DNA of 64,000 nt from Malania oleifera. Its lineage: Eukaryota; Streptophyta; Magnoliopsida; Santalales; Ximeniaceae. Location: the NCBI RefSeq assembly GCF_029873635.1, contig NC_080422.1, positions 2,584,001 to 2,648,000 on the forward strand, written 5' to 3'. Position numbers and translations under genes: made by a program. The number at the start of each line of letters is the position of its first letter. The first letter of the stretch is position 1. The notes below the pieces were generated by a model, which saw only the letters and a program-made list of their open reading frames with translations, was not told the DNA's origin and made no database searches. This document shows positions 11,735 through 23,465 of the stretch, in pieces.

Positions 11735-12888
11735 TTATAGCACTATTATCAAAGCAATGATAATTCCAAATATAAATTGCTTCCTTTGCATCATTGTTTG
11801 ATTTGTAAGAAAATTAGTAAAATTTATTTTTACTTCTTTACTATTTTCCTTTTCATTTATAGATGCTTGGTATAGATTTACCAAGTTTTTGGGCGTACGA
11901 CAAGTACGCAACCAATGACCTTTTATTCCGCATCTGTAGCACTCATTTTCATGATGCTTATCATTGATTATCCCGCTTCTGGGAGTCATCCCTCTTCTGG
12001 GGGTTATGCCTCTTATGAGGGATCATATTCTCACGTCTCAACGCCAATGATACTTTCAATCACGGCCACAACTATGCCTACGACCATACATGCGACCTCG
12101 TCTTCAACCAGGAAACATGTTCATATTCACTTCAAGGAATAGGGTCGAACCAGTTTGACGAATTTGGTAATATTTTATCAAAAACTTGTTATTTTGCTAA
12201 GCAACAAAAAGACTTGATATGAATTCAGAAAATTTACTAAATTTCCTAACCCTATATTGCTGCTGCAATAGCACATTAGTGGAATGAAAAATAGTAAAAG
12301 TCTTTTCAAGCATGTCTTCGTCAGTAATATTTTCACCACATAGTTTTAGCTTCGAGTTAATCTTATGCAGAGTTGAATGATATTTGTTGATTGTTTTAAA
12401 ATCTTGTAACTTTAGGTGCAATCATTCATATCAAGCTTTTGGTAAAATCTGATGGTCAAATATATCCTTTAAAATTTTTTCATAGGATAACAGTGATGTA
12501 TTCAGTCTTTAATTCTTCATCTATAAATACAATGATAATAACAATGATAATAATATATGAGAGAGAAAGCAATTAAAGAGAGATAACATTTATAAGAGAG
12601 ATAATTATTAATTAGATGAGAAGATGAATATAAAATAAAAGAGGCAAATATATATAAAATATTTTCTTAATAAGCTGCTCAATCCATGCACGAACACACC
12701 ATCATACATATATGCGTGAGGAAGATCATGACTTTTACGCAATCCTGCAGGGATGCAGTGTTTTCATTTAAAATAGTGTTTCCCAATTTCATTTCATTTA
12801 GATGGATTTCAATATCAATAATCCATGATAAACAATTATTGTCTTTGATGTCAAGTGGAACAAATATAATTTTACTTATGTTTGACAT
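11735..12888 (-). pseudogene. copia Gag remnant with CCHC zinc knuckle
   Basis: The start matches copia Gag: MSNISKIIFVPLDIKDNN at 12888. It continues with MHLKLQDFKTINKYHSTLHK and LKLCGENITDEDMLEKTF (12421-12300), and near the C-terminus CYRCGIKGHWLRTCRTPK (about 11950-11890), a CX2CX4HX4C nucleocapsid knuckle. Three separate frames are needed, so it is broken. Gag would form the virus-like particle and bind the element's RNA. Confidence 0.9.
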
Positions 12889-13007
12889 GTAAATAAATTA
12901 ACAATTTAGCAATTTGTAAAAACAGAATGTAAAAGCTGAAATAAAACTGGGATAGTAATATAATATTATTTTCATCCTTTTAGAGTTACTTAAATATGTT
13001 TCTTCAG

Positions 13008-13493
13008 GAGCATTATTTTATTTTCTCAATTTGTACTCTTTAGGAGTATGATCCCAATTTATAATATTAAATTGAGTAATAATTTAACACTTCTTCCGAA
13101 AATTAAATATACTATTTCATATGGAAAAAAAATGTTCCACCTCTTTAGGAAGTTGAATTTAACATCTCTTCAGGAGGTTAAAAAATATACCCTCTTCAGG
13201 AGGTAAATATTTAATATTTCTTTTAGAGATTAAATATATAGACTGGAAATTTAAATATAAAACATCTCTTCTGGAGATTAGATATATAGCCTCTTCGGGA
13301 GGTATATCTTTTCAGGAGATTAAATATGTAAACAAAAAATTTAAATATATTGCCTCTTCAGGAGGATTATCTCTTCGAGAGATTTAAGCATATATATACA
13401 GAAGATTTAAATATATAGCCTCTTCAGGAGGACTATCTCTTTAGGAGATTAGATATAGAGCCTCTTCAGGAGGACTATTTTACCACCTCTTCT

Positions 13494-13500
<7 letters not shown>
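13008..13500 (-). repeat. Array of short hairpins in the copia leader
   Basis: About 13-15 copies of a 13-16 base motif lie between the primer site and gag, spaced about 25-45 bp apart. On the plus strand they alternate between CCTCTTCAGGAGG and ATCTCTTCAGGAGAT types, with one TACTCTTTAGGAGTA type near 13030. Each is a self-complementary stem of 4-5 bp with a 5-base loop. The outer stem pairs change together while the loop varies. On the element's RNA these would form a row of small hairpins in the 5' leader. Confidence 0.75.

Positions 13501-13548
<48 letters not shown>
13499..13548. repeat. (TA)n microsatellite, ~50 bp
   Basis: An uninterrupted TA dinucleotide tract in the copia leader, between the hairpin array and the primer site. 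Confidence 0.95.
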
Positions 13549-13550
<2 letters not shown>

Positions 13551-13689
13551 CGGTACAGAAATAAAACTAACCATAAAGGCAGTATAAATAGAAATAAAAT
13601 TGTCCATTAAGGCGGTATATAGAAATACATTAGTCAGTTAGAGTTTAGTGAATTAAATAAGAATTAAAGAAATATGTCAGCTGGTAAGA

Positions 13690-13706
13690 GTCTTGTGCTG
13701 ATAACG
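13690..13706 (-). other. Primer binding site of the copia element
   Basis: Directly after the 5' LTR on the minus strand the sequence reads CGTTATCAGCACAAGAC. TATCAGC resembles the initiator tRNA-Met site (TGGTATCAGAGC) but is divergent. The position (zero spacing) supports it as the primer site. Confidence 0.6.
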
Positions 13707-14152
13707 TGTTATAAAAATGTAGAAAATAAATAAAGACGAGACAAAAATTTTACATGGTTTGGCTATGTCTACTCCACGGACAGATGGGATCAAAACTTCA
13801 CTATCCAGAAGGAATTACAATAGGATATGAAACTGACCTTGTACAAGATATCCCTATCTCCTCTTTATCCCTTCTTCACTTTATCTCTCATCTTCTCTTA
13901 TCCTCACTATATGTTTAATTACAAGAAAGCATCAAAATGCGTCCTAAATGAGAAGGGGAGGGTGCCCTTTTATAGGGCAATATGGATAGTTAAGCATTTA
14001 TTAGGGGAAAAATCAAAGGGGTGGAAGATGGGATGACATAGACTTTATAAGTACAAACATATGAGGTAGGTTCACATGCGACATGAATTAGTGTAAATAT
14101 ATAGGTTAGGTTCATAGTTGACATGGGGGACATCCACCTATATTTCATAACA
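13707..14152 (-). repeat. 5' LTR of the copia element
   Basis: A 446-bp copy of the LTR at 893-1349, with TGTTAT..ATAACA ends and followed by target copy CCACT at 14153-14157. Promoter elements for the element's RNA should lie here, but I cannot point to a convincing TATA box. Confidence 0.93.
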
Positions 14153-14656
14153 CCACTAGTTTATTTATAGGGATGTTGCTCACTTTTTTTTTTCTTGGAT
14201 TTGGGATGCTTCCAACTCACCATTCGCCTTAATTAATTTTTTTTAAATGGGTTATATAGATGCACAATAAATTATGGGTTATTATAGATGCACAATTTCA
14301 TTGGAGAAACAGCATTACTCAATTTAGTATCAAGTTTAAAGCAATTTCCAAAAAAAAAAAAAAAGGACCCAATAAATAAAATTAATATTATAACACACAC
14401 ACTAAGGCAACTTCAAACTATTTGTGTAATTTAACAAGTGAAGGATAACTTTCACAACAATGTTAAGAAGTGTATTCGAACCTAACTCATATTTTAGGGG
14501 CAAAAGATATTGATCTTCATTAAGATTTGGTAAAAAAAAATACAAACTTTTCTTAAGATTTCAAAAATTCTGAGGACTTCCACTAAAATTTTAAGAATTT
14601 CAAAAACCTCTTTTGAGATTTACCAAAAGGGCATAAATCTTCCATTGTATTTTATA

Positions 14657-14695
<39 letters not shown>

Positions 14696-15199
14696 TTTTA
14701 CAGTTCGTTTGGATCAAAGATTTAATATGAAAAAATAAAAGAAAATAAAAACAGGAAGGAAACTCATTTTCTCTTATATTTTCCTTCTCTATTAAATATA
14801 AATAAAAATAAAATTTTGTTTTAATATGACTAAAAATTAGAAAAAAATAAATATTAATGATGTGTAAGATCAAATTTTTTTTCTATAGATTTCATATATT
14901 TTTTATTTTATTTCTCATTTTCTTTAATAATCAAACATGAAAATGAAAATTTCATAATATTTTCTTTTCCTTTCCGTAATATTTTCTGAGTTCCACACAG
15001 AACCTTAAGGTGAAATTTGTGTTTTTTTTTTTTTTTTTTTTTTGGCAAACTTTAAGAAAGTTTCATGTTATTTTTGAAACTTTAGGAGAGGTCAATGAAA
15101 ATTTTAAAACCTCAGAAAAAAGTTGTATGTTTGCCAAATCTCAAAAAAAGTTTATATCTTCGGTCATATATTTTGTATGCTATAATATATTATATTATA
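14153..15199. other. AT-rich spacer between two retrotransposons, possible MITE
   Basis: No gene is seen. About 14510-14640 is a diverged inverted counterpart of about 15040-15165 (words such as TTTGGCAAA, AGGAGAGGT, TTTTTGAAA), which suggests a decayed foldback element. It holds a (TA)n tract at 14663-14692 and a T-rich run at about 15020-15043. Bases 15195-15199 (TTATA) are the left target copy of the gypsy element. Confidence 0.5.
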
Positions 15200-15368
15200 T
15201 GTAGTAACCCGACCCAAAAAAATAAATGAATAAGTAAATAATAAATAAATAAAGAGATAATTTGGAAAAGATATTTTGAAAGAAGATATTTTGAGATATT
15301 TATATATAAATATCTTGGAGGAGATATTTATTTTGATTACCTAAAGGTTAAGTTAGGTTTTATTTTAT

Positions 15369-15371
<3 letters not shown>

Positions 15372-15455
<84 letters not shown>
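15372..15455. repeat. (CT)n microsatellite, ~84 bp
   Basis: An uninterrupted CT tract inside the 5' LTR. The matching site in the 3' LTR (27071-27104) has about 34 bp, so the tract has expanded or shrunk since insertion. Confidence 0.95.
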
Positions 15456-15457
<2 letters not shown>

Positions 15458-16756
15458 ATAGAACTCGAACCAACCCTCTCTCTCTCTAGGATTTCACATC
15501 GTCCTTTGTCGGAATCCACAATCCGTCATTACCACATGGATTAGGAGGAGAATCTCTACGTTTATTGTGGAATGGATCTTCGTTTGTAGAATTTCAGGAT
15601 TTTCCCTAAAATCGAGGTAAGGGTCTGAATTTGGTTTCGGTTCGGTTGATCGGTAGTATAGAAAATTATATTGAAGTATTGTTCTTCGATTTTTAGGTTT
15701 TGGGGACCTCGAGTCATTGTTTTGGATTGATTCGTTCGTGTTTCGATTTCAGGTTTAAGGTAAGGGAATTTGTTTACATCAGTTTATTTTGAAAAGTAAA
15801 CCAATAAAACTGTAGTCTATACTATTAAGTATGTTATGACTGTTCCTTTGCAAAATTCTACTGGGTAAAAGTGTCGGTTTAATTACTTTTACGATTTTGG
15901 TAAATTTAGGGATTTTTGCATTTGATCTCCAAACGTTTTAAAAACTTACCTAGTTGCTTTAAACTACTAGCAGAAGATGCTTGAACCCTCATTTTTCATT
16001 TAAATGTCTTTTTGAACCGATTACTCCTTAAAGCGGTTTTTTGACGAAACGAACGTGATATATGCTGTAAAATGGACTTATAATGCATTGGTATATACAG
16101 TTTTGAACTATAGGAACTAAGGTTCCATTATACCATCTGAAACTGTGGAAAATAGGTTCCAATTAAATATCAAGCTTTATATGTGAAAAGGGGTAAACCG
16201 AGAGTACGTGTGTCGGTTGATACCTCAGTTTGAAAGAAAGAAAGAAAGCTTGTTTAGTTCATTAATGAGATAGTGAAAATACTAGAAATGCATAGGTTAT
16301 TATGTTTTTATTTGAATTGTATATATGATAAATGAGACCACAGCTTGTTACTAAAGGAGTTGAAAGATACTTCAGATTAAAGGAGTTGAAAGATACTCCA
16401 GTTTCTAAAAGCGCGGTTCCGTTGTTAGTAAAGTACAGTGCAACCACACATGTGAATCAGTGTGGGCACAGAGATAGTCGGCTTGCAGGAGTATTGGGAC
16501 CACTGGTGAAATAATGGACCAAGTGGGGCAGTCAGACTATATAATAGATGCTTGACAGTGCTTGCACGAAGAGGGCATGTCAAAGTTATTAGTGTACAAC
16601 CCGTGTCACGGGGTAAATAGGCATATTATGACATTTCAGAGTTAGTCGTTGTTCTAAATATTCATATACATGATTTAAAAAATAAAATGGGCAAGGTCAC
16701 AAGGTTAAGTACCGTGTGGAGGGATTGTACTGTAATAAGCCCGAGAATTTCTACAG

Positions 16757-16963
16757 GACTCGTCGACAAATAAAGGGGTTTTATCAACGAGGGCTCCTCA
16801 GGATCTCGTTGATGAAGATCCATATCGTCGACGAGAAGATACCGAGAGAGGGTTCAAAGCAAACTGAAACTCGTCGACGAGGGTGTAGGGTTCATCGACG
16901 AAATTACTTAAGGACTCGTCAACAAGGTGACGTGTCTTGTCGACAAATCCAGTCCTATAAATA
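16757..16963 (+). promoter_or_regulatory. LTR promoter: GTCGACGA cluster and TATA box
   Basis: Eight or nine variants of CTCGTCGACGAG or TTCATCGACGAA fill 16757-16947, and TATAAATA follows at 16956-16963. The clearest copies are TCGTCGACGAG near 16828 and 16872. Confidence 0.6.
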
Positions 16964-17007
16964 GCTGAAACTTGGACTTTTAATCAAATTTCAGCGCAAA
17001 AACCCTC

Positions 17008-17012
<5 letters not shown>

Positions 17013-17061
<49 letters not shown>
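17013..17061. repeat. (TC)n microsatellite
   Basis: A TC dinucleotide tract about 50 bp downstream of the LTR TATA box, probably in the transcribed leader. Confidence 0.93.
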
Positions 17062-17064
<3 letters not shown>

Positions 17065-17734
17065 GACACCCATCCCTTCTCTCCTCAATCCTGACCCCAT
17101 TTCTCACTGGATTGAAGATCTAAGGCCACCACGACGCTCCTGGCGAAGTTTGCTGCAAGTCTGCCAGAGCAGATCATGGGAAAAGTTGATTTGAAATCCA
17201 TCCCAAATCCAAGGTAAGGCATTTTATTCAGATTATGTCTTCCTTGTAGTTGTAAGAAATGTTGTAGGTAAGGAAATACTAATGTTTTGCTCTGGGGGAT
17301 ATTATTTCAGGATGTTGAGTTAGGAACCCTGCGGGTATAGAGTCAGAATTTTATAGGGGCTTTTCAGAGTTAAGGTAAGGGAAATATGCCATGCTAGCAA
17401 TTTTTATTATGTTTACAGAATATTATGAATATGTATATATAAGCATGTAGATCAGATTATTTTTCTAAAGAATTATGAATATTATTTTTATAGCAGAATT
17501 ATAGAAATTGAGCATGAGACTACGTTTATTCAAATGTGTGGCATGAGTTTATTACAGTACCCTATATATAGATTTTACAGTGTTAAAGATATACAAATAT
17601 TCAGATATTTCAGATTATTAGAAATGAATGAAACTCATAGTATTTTCAGAGAAAAACATGATTTCTAGACCATAACACTCAGACAGATTATATAGTGATA
17701 GCATCAAGATGTTACAGCAGATATACAGAATATA

Positions 17735-17875
17735 CAGATATTATATACAGAGCACACAGATATTATATACAGAGCATACAAATATTATATACAGAGCATA
17801 CAAATATTATATACAGAGTATACAAATATTATATACAGATATTATATACATATATTTTATACAAATATTACAGAT
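17735..17875 (+). repeat. 22-bp tandem repeat
   Basis: Five to six copies of a unit like atattatatacagagcata (22 bp) with small variations. The two overlapping ORFs here consist only of this repeat and are not genes. Confidence 0.85.
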
Positions 17876-18941
17876 AGTTCAAGAAGAAAGCACAGATGAT
17901 ACAGATAGAAAATATATATATATTAGTCAGACATCTCAGACAATACAGTTCAGAATTATAGTGTTATGGTTGTTTTTGAAATCATGTTAAAAGCAGCAAA
18001 ATAAGTATATATTTATATATGTATACAGTATTACACGATATCAGATCCCTGTGGAAATTACAGAAAGATATAATTACAGCAGAGCACAGTACCATTGCTA
18101 GATTCAGACACGTGCAACCACATGACTCAAATAGCATGTGGATTCCGTCTAACCGTGCTAGAAGAGATTGCGGTCCCAGCACGCTGGGTTGAGGTAGCTG
18201 GTTAGACGATGACAAAGGTTTGTTACAGCCCGGAGATTGCAGTGGGCTAGGATCTTCATAGATCATTACAGATTGGCAGATGTACAGATATAGATTGACT
18301 TGCCTGGTAGGCCAACCATAGTAAGTCCAGCCGCACAACCCTATCATGAGGGGATATATCATGATATACAGATCCCAGAGTATAGCAGAAGTTCCTATGT
18401 ATAGATATATCACACAGCAGCAGTTATATTATTATATTAGCAGTACCTTCAGATAGCAAACTAAGATACATAGTTATATTTTAAAGATTACATGATAAAT
18501 ATATTCTGTATAGTTTACTAGTTTTATCATATTACAATATTATTTCAGTATTTTAAATAATTAACTCAGCTGCCACACACTAGTAATAGCATATTTCCAC
18601 TTACTGAGCGTTGTCTCATCCCAGTGACTTATCATTTTTCAGGAGATCCAACTAGGCGAGTAGATCAGGCTCGCGGGTAGAGGTTGACTTGAATTGCCCT
18701 TGTGGGAAGGGTAGGTATTTTTGAGATAACAATGTTTTGAGATAGTTTTCAAATTATAGTGTCATCACTGGGTATTTTTTATTGAGATTATATTTCAGAG
18801 TTCTATAGTTTTCTGGTATTGTATTGTACATAGCAGTTCCCAATTTGGTGTACCGCTGCTTAGATATGTATGACAGAGAGAATTTCCTCATTGCTCTTTG
18901 GGCCTAGGATGTTATTTTCAGTATTACAAACAGATGACATT

Positions 18942-18943
<2 letters not shown>

Positions 18944-18973
<30 letters not shown>
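18944..18973. repeat. (TA)n microsatellite
   Basis: A TA tract near the 3' end of the nested solo LTR. Confidence 0.9.
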
Positions 18974-18977
<4 letters not shown>

Positions 18978-19578
18978 CAATAAATAGCAGGTCGTTACAC
19001 ATACAGTGTGTGGGCCTATACCCTACCCTAACCTCGGGAACTCTCACTTGTAACGATGCTGAATTATATTTGTATATCTCCTATGGTGCAATAATATGAA
19101 TGTGGAATTGTGCAACTATTTTAACTGGAACAAACTCATGTAATCATGTGCTGTTGTAATATCTTCCACCTTACTAAGAAGTGTCTCACCCCAATCTTAC
19201 ATCCTTTGTTTCAGGTCCTTTAGGGCATCGATCCTAGTCTTCTAATGAGACTTTGGAGCTTAGAATCTGATTGATAGGAATAAGTTTTTGTACTAGTATT
19301 GGGTTATTAGCTTGGTTAGTTTCTTTTGGGGATGTAATATAGTTTATGTTTTAAGTATGGATCCTATGTATTACAGATACAATTAAAATTCTGGTATATG
19401 TCTTATAGAATCCCTATAGATGTTTATATTTTTTCGCAACATTTGAATTACAATTATGTATGAGATACACTCGTATGTCCCTGTTTAAGGCGGATTGTTT
19501 ATGTATGTTTAATAGGTACAGGTATTCTGTATATGTGGTAGCAATCTGGGTCCGTATAAAGGGTCGGGTCATTACAGT

Positions 19579-19591
19579 TGGTATCAGAGCC
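19579..19591 (+). other. Primer binding site, initiator tRNA-Met
   Basis: TGGTATCAGAGCC begins two bases after the 5' LTR end, matching the common plant initiator tRNA-Met primer site. Confidence 0.95.
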
Positions 19592-19969
19592 TTAACCTAT
19601 CGGAATTGTGATTTGATTCATACTACCTAGTTAGGGATATGTGTAGAACTTCGGATTTGCTAGTTTTTGTAGTCTAGAATATACTAGAGTATAAGACATG
19701 GATAAGACCTTGAGTTTTGCTTATTATACTTGGAGACATGAATACATTGACAGACTTTTGTGATTTTATGGATCTTTCGAAGGGTTCATAAAATCACGGC
19801 AATCTATTGATGGTTTTATTTCTGAGTAGAGGGGTGGAATTTGGGTTAGAGTGGGAAGGTAGAATTGGAAACACGAGTCAATTAGTATTGTGATAGTAAC
19901 CGATATGTAGAGTATTAAAGTACTAAGATGAGTTTCTCAATTGCATGAGTTTCTCAATTGCTTTTCAGG

Positions 19970-20995
19970 ATGGAATCCAGGAAAAATACTAACAATGTTG
20001 GAGGCAGTAACAGTGAGGGAGCTGGCCCTAAGGCTGGCAGTGACTCCACGAACGTTCTACGGGACTTCGCTCAGCAGTTGATGGCTAAGGTGGTTTGGAT
20101 GAATAGGGGGCACGATCGTCCTGCAGCTGAGCTGGGTTGTTCTATTGATCAATTCACCCAGCTAAAGCCTCCTGCTTTCATGGGAAGTGTAGACTCGGTT
20201 TAAGCTGAAAATTGGATCGAGGAGATTAAGAAGATACTGGATGATCTGAACTGCACTAAAAAGCAAAAGGTGGTTTTTGCAACTTTTAAGTTGTCAGGTG
20301 AAGCAGAAAGATGGTGAAAGTCTATGAGAATGCTTGTGGAGCATCGACCCATTCCAATGGTGATACTGTGGGCCCGTTTCATAGAGGTTTTCTTTAGATG
20401 GTACTTCCCAGCCACGGTTAGGAATGCAAATATGGAGGAGTTCATGAGTTTGGCACAGGGGCAGCTGATAATTCAGCAATACGCTGCTAGATTTTAGGAG
20501 CTCTCCCGATTCGCTCCATTTATGATCCTTGATGAGGCAATAAAGGCATGGAAATTTTAGAGGGGTCTGAGGAAGGAGACATAGAAGTAGAACCCCATCT
20601 GACAGATGCAAAACTTTGCCGCTTTGGTGGACAAAGCCACTGTTGCAAAGGAGAGTCTGCAGGAGAACCTAGTGGTTCAGGCTTCGAATAAAAGGCTAGT
20701 GCCTCCCAGTTCTTCCTATGGTCCAAGGCAGGGAAACTGGAGAAGAAGAACCATAGTGGTGCTTCTCATAATACCACATTCACTGCTGGTTGTTCTACAT
20801 GTGGGAAGCCTCATGCATGGCAGTGTTGGAAGGCCATGGGAGCTTGCTTACGATGTGGAAAGAAGGATCATTAGGTGAGGGATTGCAACTCGTCGAAGTA
20901 TGGTGGAGCCACAGCAACCTTTCAAAGCTGGTGCGCAGGCGCCATGAGGTGGATAGCAAGGGGGTAATGCCCAAGCTAGGGTGTACTCCTTGACT
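19970..20995 (+). pseudogene. gypsy Gag with broken frame
   Basis: Starts MESRKNTNNVGGSNSEGAG after an ATG at 19970. The capsid part contains AENWIEEIKKILDDLNC, KLSGEAERW, LWARFIEVFFRWYFPA and QGQLIIQQYAARF, and a zinc knuckle follows (CSTCGKPHAWQCW then CLRCGKKDH). At least five in-frame stops occur, for example TAA near 20202, TGA at 20314 right after a Trp codon, and TAG near 20496. Several fit G-to-A or C-to-T changes of CAG, CAA or TGG codons. A 17-bp tandem copy of gagtttctcaattgc precedes the start. Confidence 0.88.
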
Positions 20996-21009
20996 CCAGG
21001 GGATGTTGA

Positions 21010-23465
21010 AAACGCTAGAAATGTGGTAACAGGTAATATTTACATGCTTTCCAATAAAGTTGTTATACTATTCGACTCGGGGGCAACACATTCCTTTATC
21101 TCCTGAGGATTTGTTAAACTGTGTGGCATTAAGACTCAACAATTAGATTATGAACTGGTGGTGACTACGCCTTCAGGATTGGTAGTCGTATGTAGTAGGG
21201 TAATTCTTGACTTTCCAGTAGAAATTCAGGAAAGAGTACTACTAGTTAGTCTTATTGTGTTTGATATGTATGGCTTCGATATCATTTTGGGTATGGACTG
21301 GTTGTCTACTAGTTATGCCAGTATTGATTGCCACATGAGAGAAATGGTGTTTAAACCTCCGGGGAAGCAGGAATTCAAATTCTTAGGGTCGTGTGTGCAC
21401 TCCGCGCCATGGATCCTATCAGCTTTGCAGGTTAAGAGATTACTTTTAAAGAGATGCCAAGGGTATCTGGCATTTATAAAAGACACGCTGGCAGGGGAAC
21501 GTAAACTGGAAGAGATTCATATTGTGTGCGAGTTTTCAGATGTGTTCTTAAAAGACTTGTCGGGATTATTTCCAGATCGTGTGGTGGAGTTTGGTATAGA
21601 GTTAGTTCTTGCAACGGCGCCAATATCAAAAAGGCTTCAGCAGAATTGAGGGAGTTGAAGGAACATCTTCAGGAGCTGCTAGACAAGGGGTACAATCGAC
21701 CGAGTGTTTCTCCTTGGGGAGCACCTATACTATTTGTGAATAAGAAGGACGGGTTGATGAGGATGTGCATCGACTATAGGGAACTTAACAAGGTAGCGAT
21801 AAAGAACAATTACCTGTTACCCAGGATCGATGATATGTTTGACCAGCTACAGGGCACGCATATCTTCTCCAAAATCGATTTACGATTTGGGTATCACCAG
21901 CTGAAGGTGAAGGCGGAGGATGTTCCAAAGACAGCCTTCCAAACTTGGTATGGCCATTACGAATTTATGGTTATGCCTTTTGGTTTGACTAATGCACCTA
22001 CAGCATTTATAGATTTGATGAACAGGGTCTTTCACGAATACTTAGACCAGTTCATCGTGGTATTTATTGATGACTTCCTAATGTATTCTGGGAGCACTGC
22101 AGAGCATGAAGTTCATTTGAGGCTGGTACTGCAAATGCTTAGGGAGAAGAAGTTATTTGCTAAACTGAAGATATGCGAGTTCTGGCAGGAACAAATTGCA
22201 TTTCTAATGCATGTAGTGTTTAAAGAAGGAGTCTCAGTGGATCCGAGTAAGATAGAGGTAGTAGTGAACTAGGCAAAAATGAGGAATGTTCAAGGGGTCA
22301 GAAGCTTTTAGGGTCTTGCAGGTTACTACCGTCGATTCGTAGAGGGGTTCTCCAGTTTATCGGATCCTTTGATGTGACTCACGAGGAAGAACGTGAGGTA
22401 TGATTGGACTAACGAGCGTGAGCTTAGTTTTCAGGAGCTGAAACAACGACTGGTTACTGCTCCAGCTTTTAGCATTCCGCCTGGGGATGGCGGATTTGTT
22501 ATCTACAGTGACGCCTCTAAGAAAGGTCTCAGTTGTGTTCTAATGCAACAGGGAAGGGTGATTGCTTATGCTTCTCGCCAACTTAAAAAGTACGAGAAGA
22601 ACTACCCGGATATGGAACTAGCTGCAGTAGTGTTTGCATTGAAAATATGAAGGCAATACTTGTATGGTGAAAGGTGCGAGATTTTTACCGATCATAAAAG
22701 TTTGAAGTACATTTTCACCCAAAATGAGTTGAACATGAGGCAACACAGATGGTTAGAATTGATAAAGGACTACAATTGTATCATTAGCTATCACCCAAGT
22801 AAAAAAAATGTAGTAGTTGATGCTCTGAGTCGGAAGTCTGTGGATACATCGGTCTCTGTAGTAGAAGTTCAGCACCAAATTTGTATGGACCTGGAAAGGT
22901 TGGGCTTGGAAGTAATGGAAGAAAATCATTAGGTTTTTCTTGCTAGCTTGGCGGTACAGCCAACCTTACAGGAGAAGATCCGTGCAGCGTAGAAGCAAGA
23001 TCCTAAGCTTGTTGAGGTTATGGAAGGGGTCTAGAATGGTTTAAATCAAGATTTTAGTATCTCAGGTGATGGGATGTTGAGATTCCAAAACAGGGTATGT
23101 GTACCAAATGACATTGAGATTAAACGAGTCATTCTGGAGGAGACACACCGTTCGCTCTACACCGTACATCCTAGAAGTACGAAGATGTACCGAAACCTGA
23201 GGGAATCTTTCTAGTGGTCCAACATGAAAAGAGAGATCACCTATTTTGTAAAGCAGTGCCTGACATATCAGCAGGTCAAAGCAGAGCACCAAAGACCCGC
23301 AAGACCACTTCAACCACTTGACATCCCCAAGTGGAAATGGGAACACATTTCGATGGATTTCGTAACGGTGTTACCTGAGGCAGTGCATGGTCAGAATGCT
23401 ATATGGGTTGTAGTGGACCAGCTGACGAAGACTGCACACTTCATTCCAATCAGAGTCAGCTATTC
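21010..23465 (+). pseudogene. gypsy protease, RT, RNase H and integrase N-terminal half
   Basis: Protease: LFDSGATHSFIS at about 21067-21102. [47 protein letters not shown] and [11 protein letters not shown] (catalytic FIDD) at about 21710-22090. RNase [17 protein letters not shown] at about 22495, [17 protein letters not shown] and [11 protein letters not shown]. Integrase zinc finger: HRSLYTVHPRSTKMY with its second half read as CLTYQQ (the second Cys is Tyr). The core starts WKWEHISMDFVTVLPEA and runs to PIRVSY at 23465, where the solo LTR begins. In-frame stops occur near 21647, 22272, 22376, 22650 and 22930. Confidence 0.93.

Larger units (their letters stand above)
893..14152 (-). mobile_element. 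Ty1-copia retrotransposon with nested insertions
   Basis: The element is bounded by two LTRs (893-1349 and 13707-14152) that start TGTTAT and end ATAACA, with an exact 5-bp target duplication CCACT at 888-892 and 14153-14157. Read on the minus strand the order is 5' LTR, primer site, leader, gag, protease remnant, integrase, reverse transcriptase, RNase H, polypurine tract, 3' LTR. This is the copia order (integrase before RT). The 13.3-kb span is inflated by later insertions at 2500-4593, 4812-5732 and 6337-11090, leaving about 5.5 kb of copia sequence. The frame is broken by many stops and shifts, so it is dead. The exact flanking duplication shows that both ends are still the original integration ends. 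Confidence 0.93.
16731..18999 (+). mobile_element. Solo LTR (2.27 kb) inside the gypsy 5' LTR
   Basis: Starts TGTAATAAGCCC, ends GGTCGTTACA. The intact 3' LTR lacks it at the matching site, which fixes the edges. Target copies TGTAC (16726-16730) and CATAC (19000-19004) are diverged. It contains a GTCGACGA cluster, TATAAATA at 16956-16963, a TC tract, a 22-bp tandem repeat near 17735-17875 and the TTACTGAGCGTTGTCTCATCCC..TTTCAGG block at 18601-18643. It is the same family as the minus-strand LTR at 23466-25730, shown by matching text around 18568-18680 against the reverse of 23790-23915. Confidence 0.88.
15200..19576 (+). repeat. 5' LTR of the gypsy element, interrupted
   Basis: Starts TGTAGTAACCCGACC and ends GGGTCATTACA. 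It aligns with the 3' LTR (26918-28906) through two blocks, 15200-16730 and about 19000-19576, with the 16731-18999 insertion between them. Without the insertion it is about 2.1 kb, against 1989 bp for the 3' LTR. Part of the excess is the longer CT tract. The block TTACTAAGAAGTGTCTCACCCC..TTTCAGG lies at 19171-19215. Confidence 0.93.

Noticed and set aside
1024..14036. Two similar ORFs (1024-1233 and 13827-14036) that look like a small gene pair
   Set aside because: Both lie at the same place in the two copia LTRs, so their similarity is explained by the LTR repeat. No domain.
15337..15519. ORF rich in alternating Arg-Glu
   Set aside because: It is a direct translation of the (CT)n microsatellite.
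16757..16947. CRISPR-like array because of regularly repeated GTCGACGA words
   Set aside because: The words are short, variable and unevenly spaced, they lie in an LTR next to a TATA box, and the genome is a plant genome.
17695..17990. Overlapping ORFs with repeated IIYRAY-like words
   Set aside because: They arise from the 22-bp tandem repeat inside a solo LTR.
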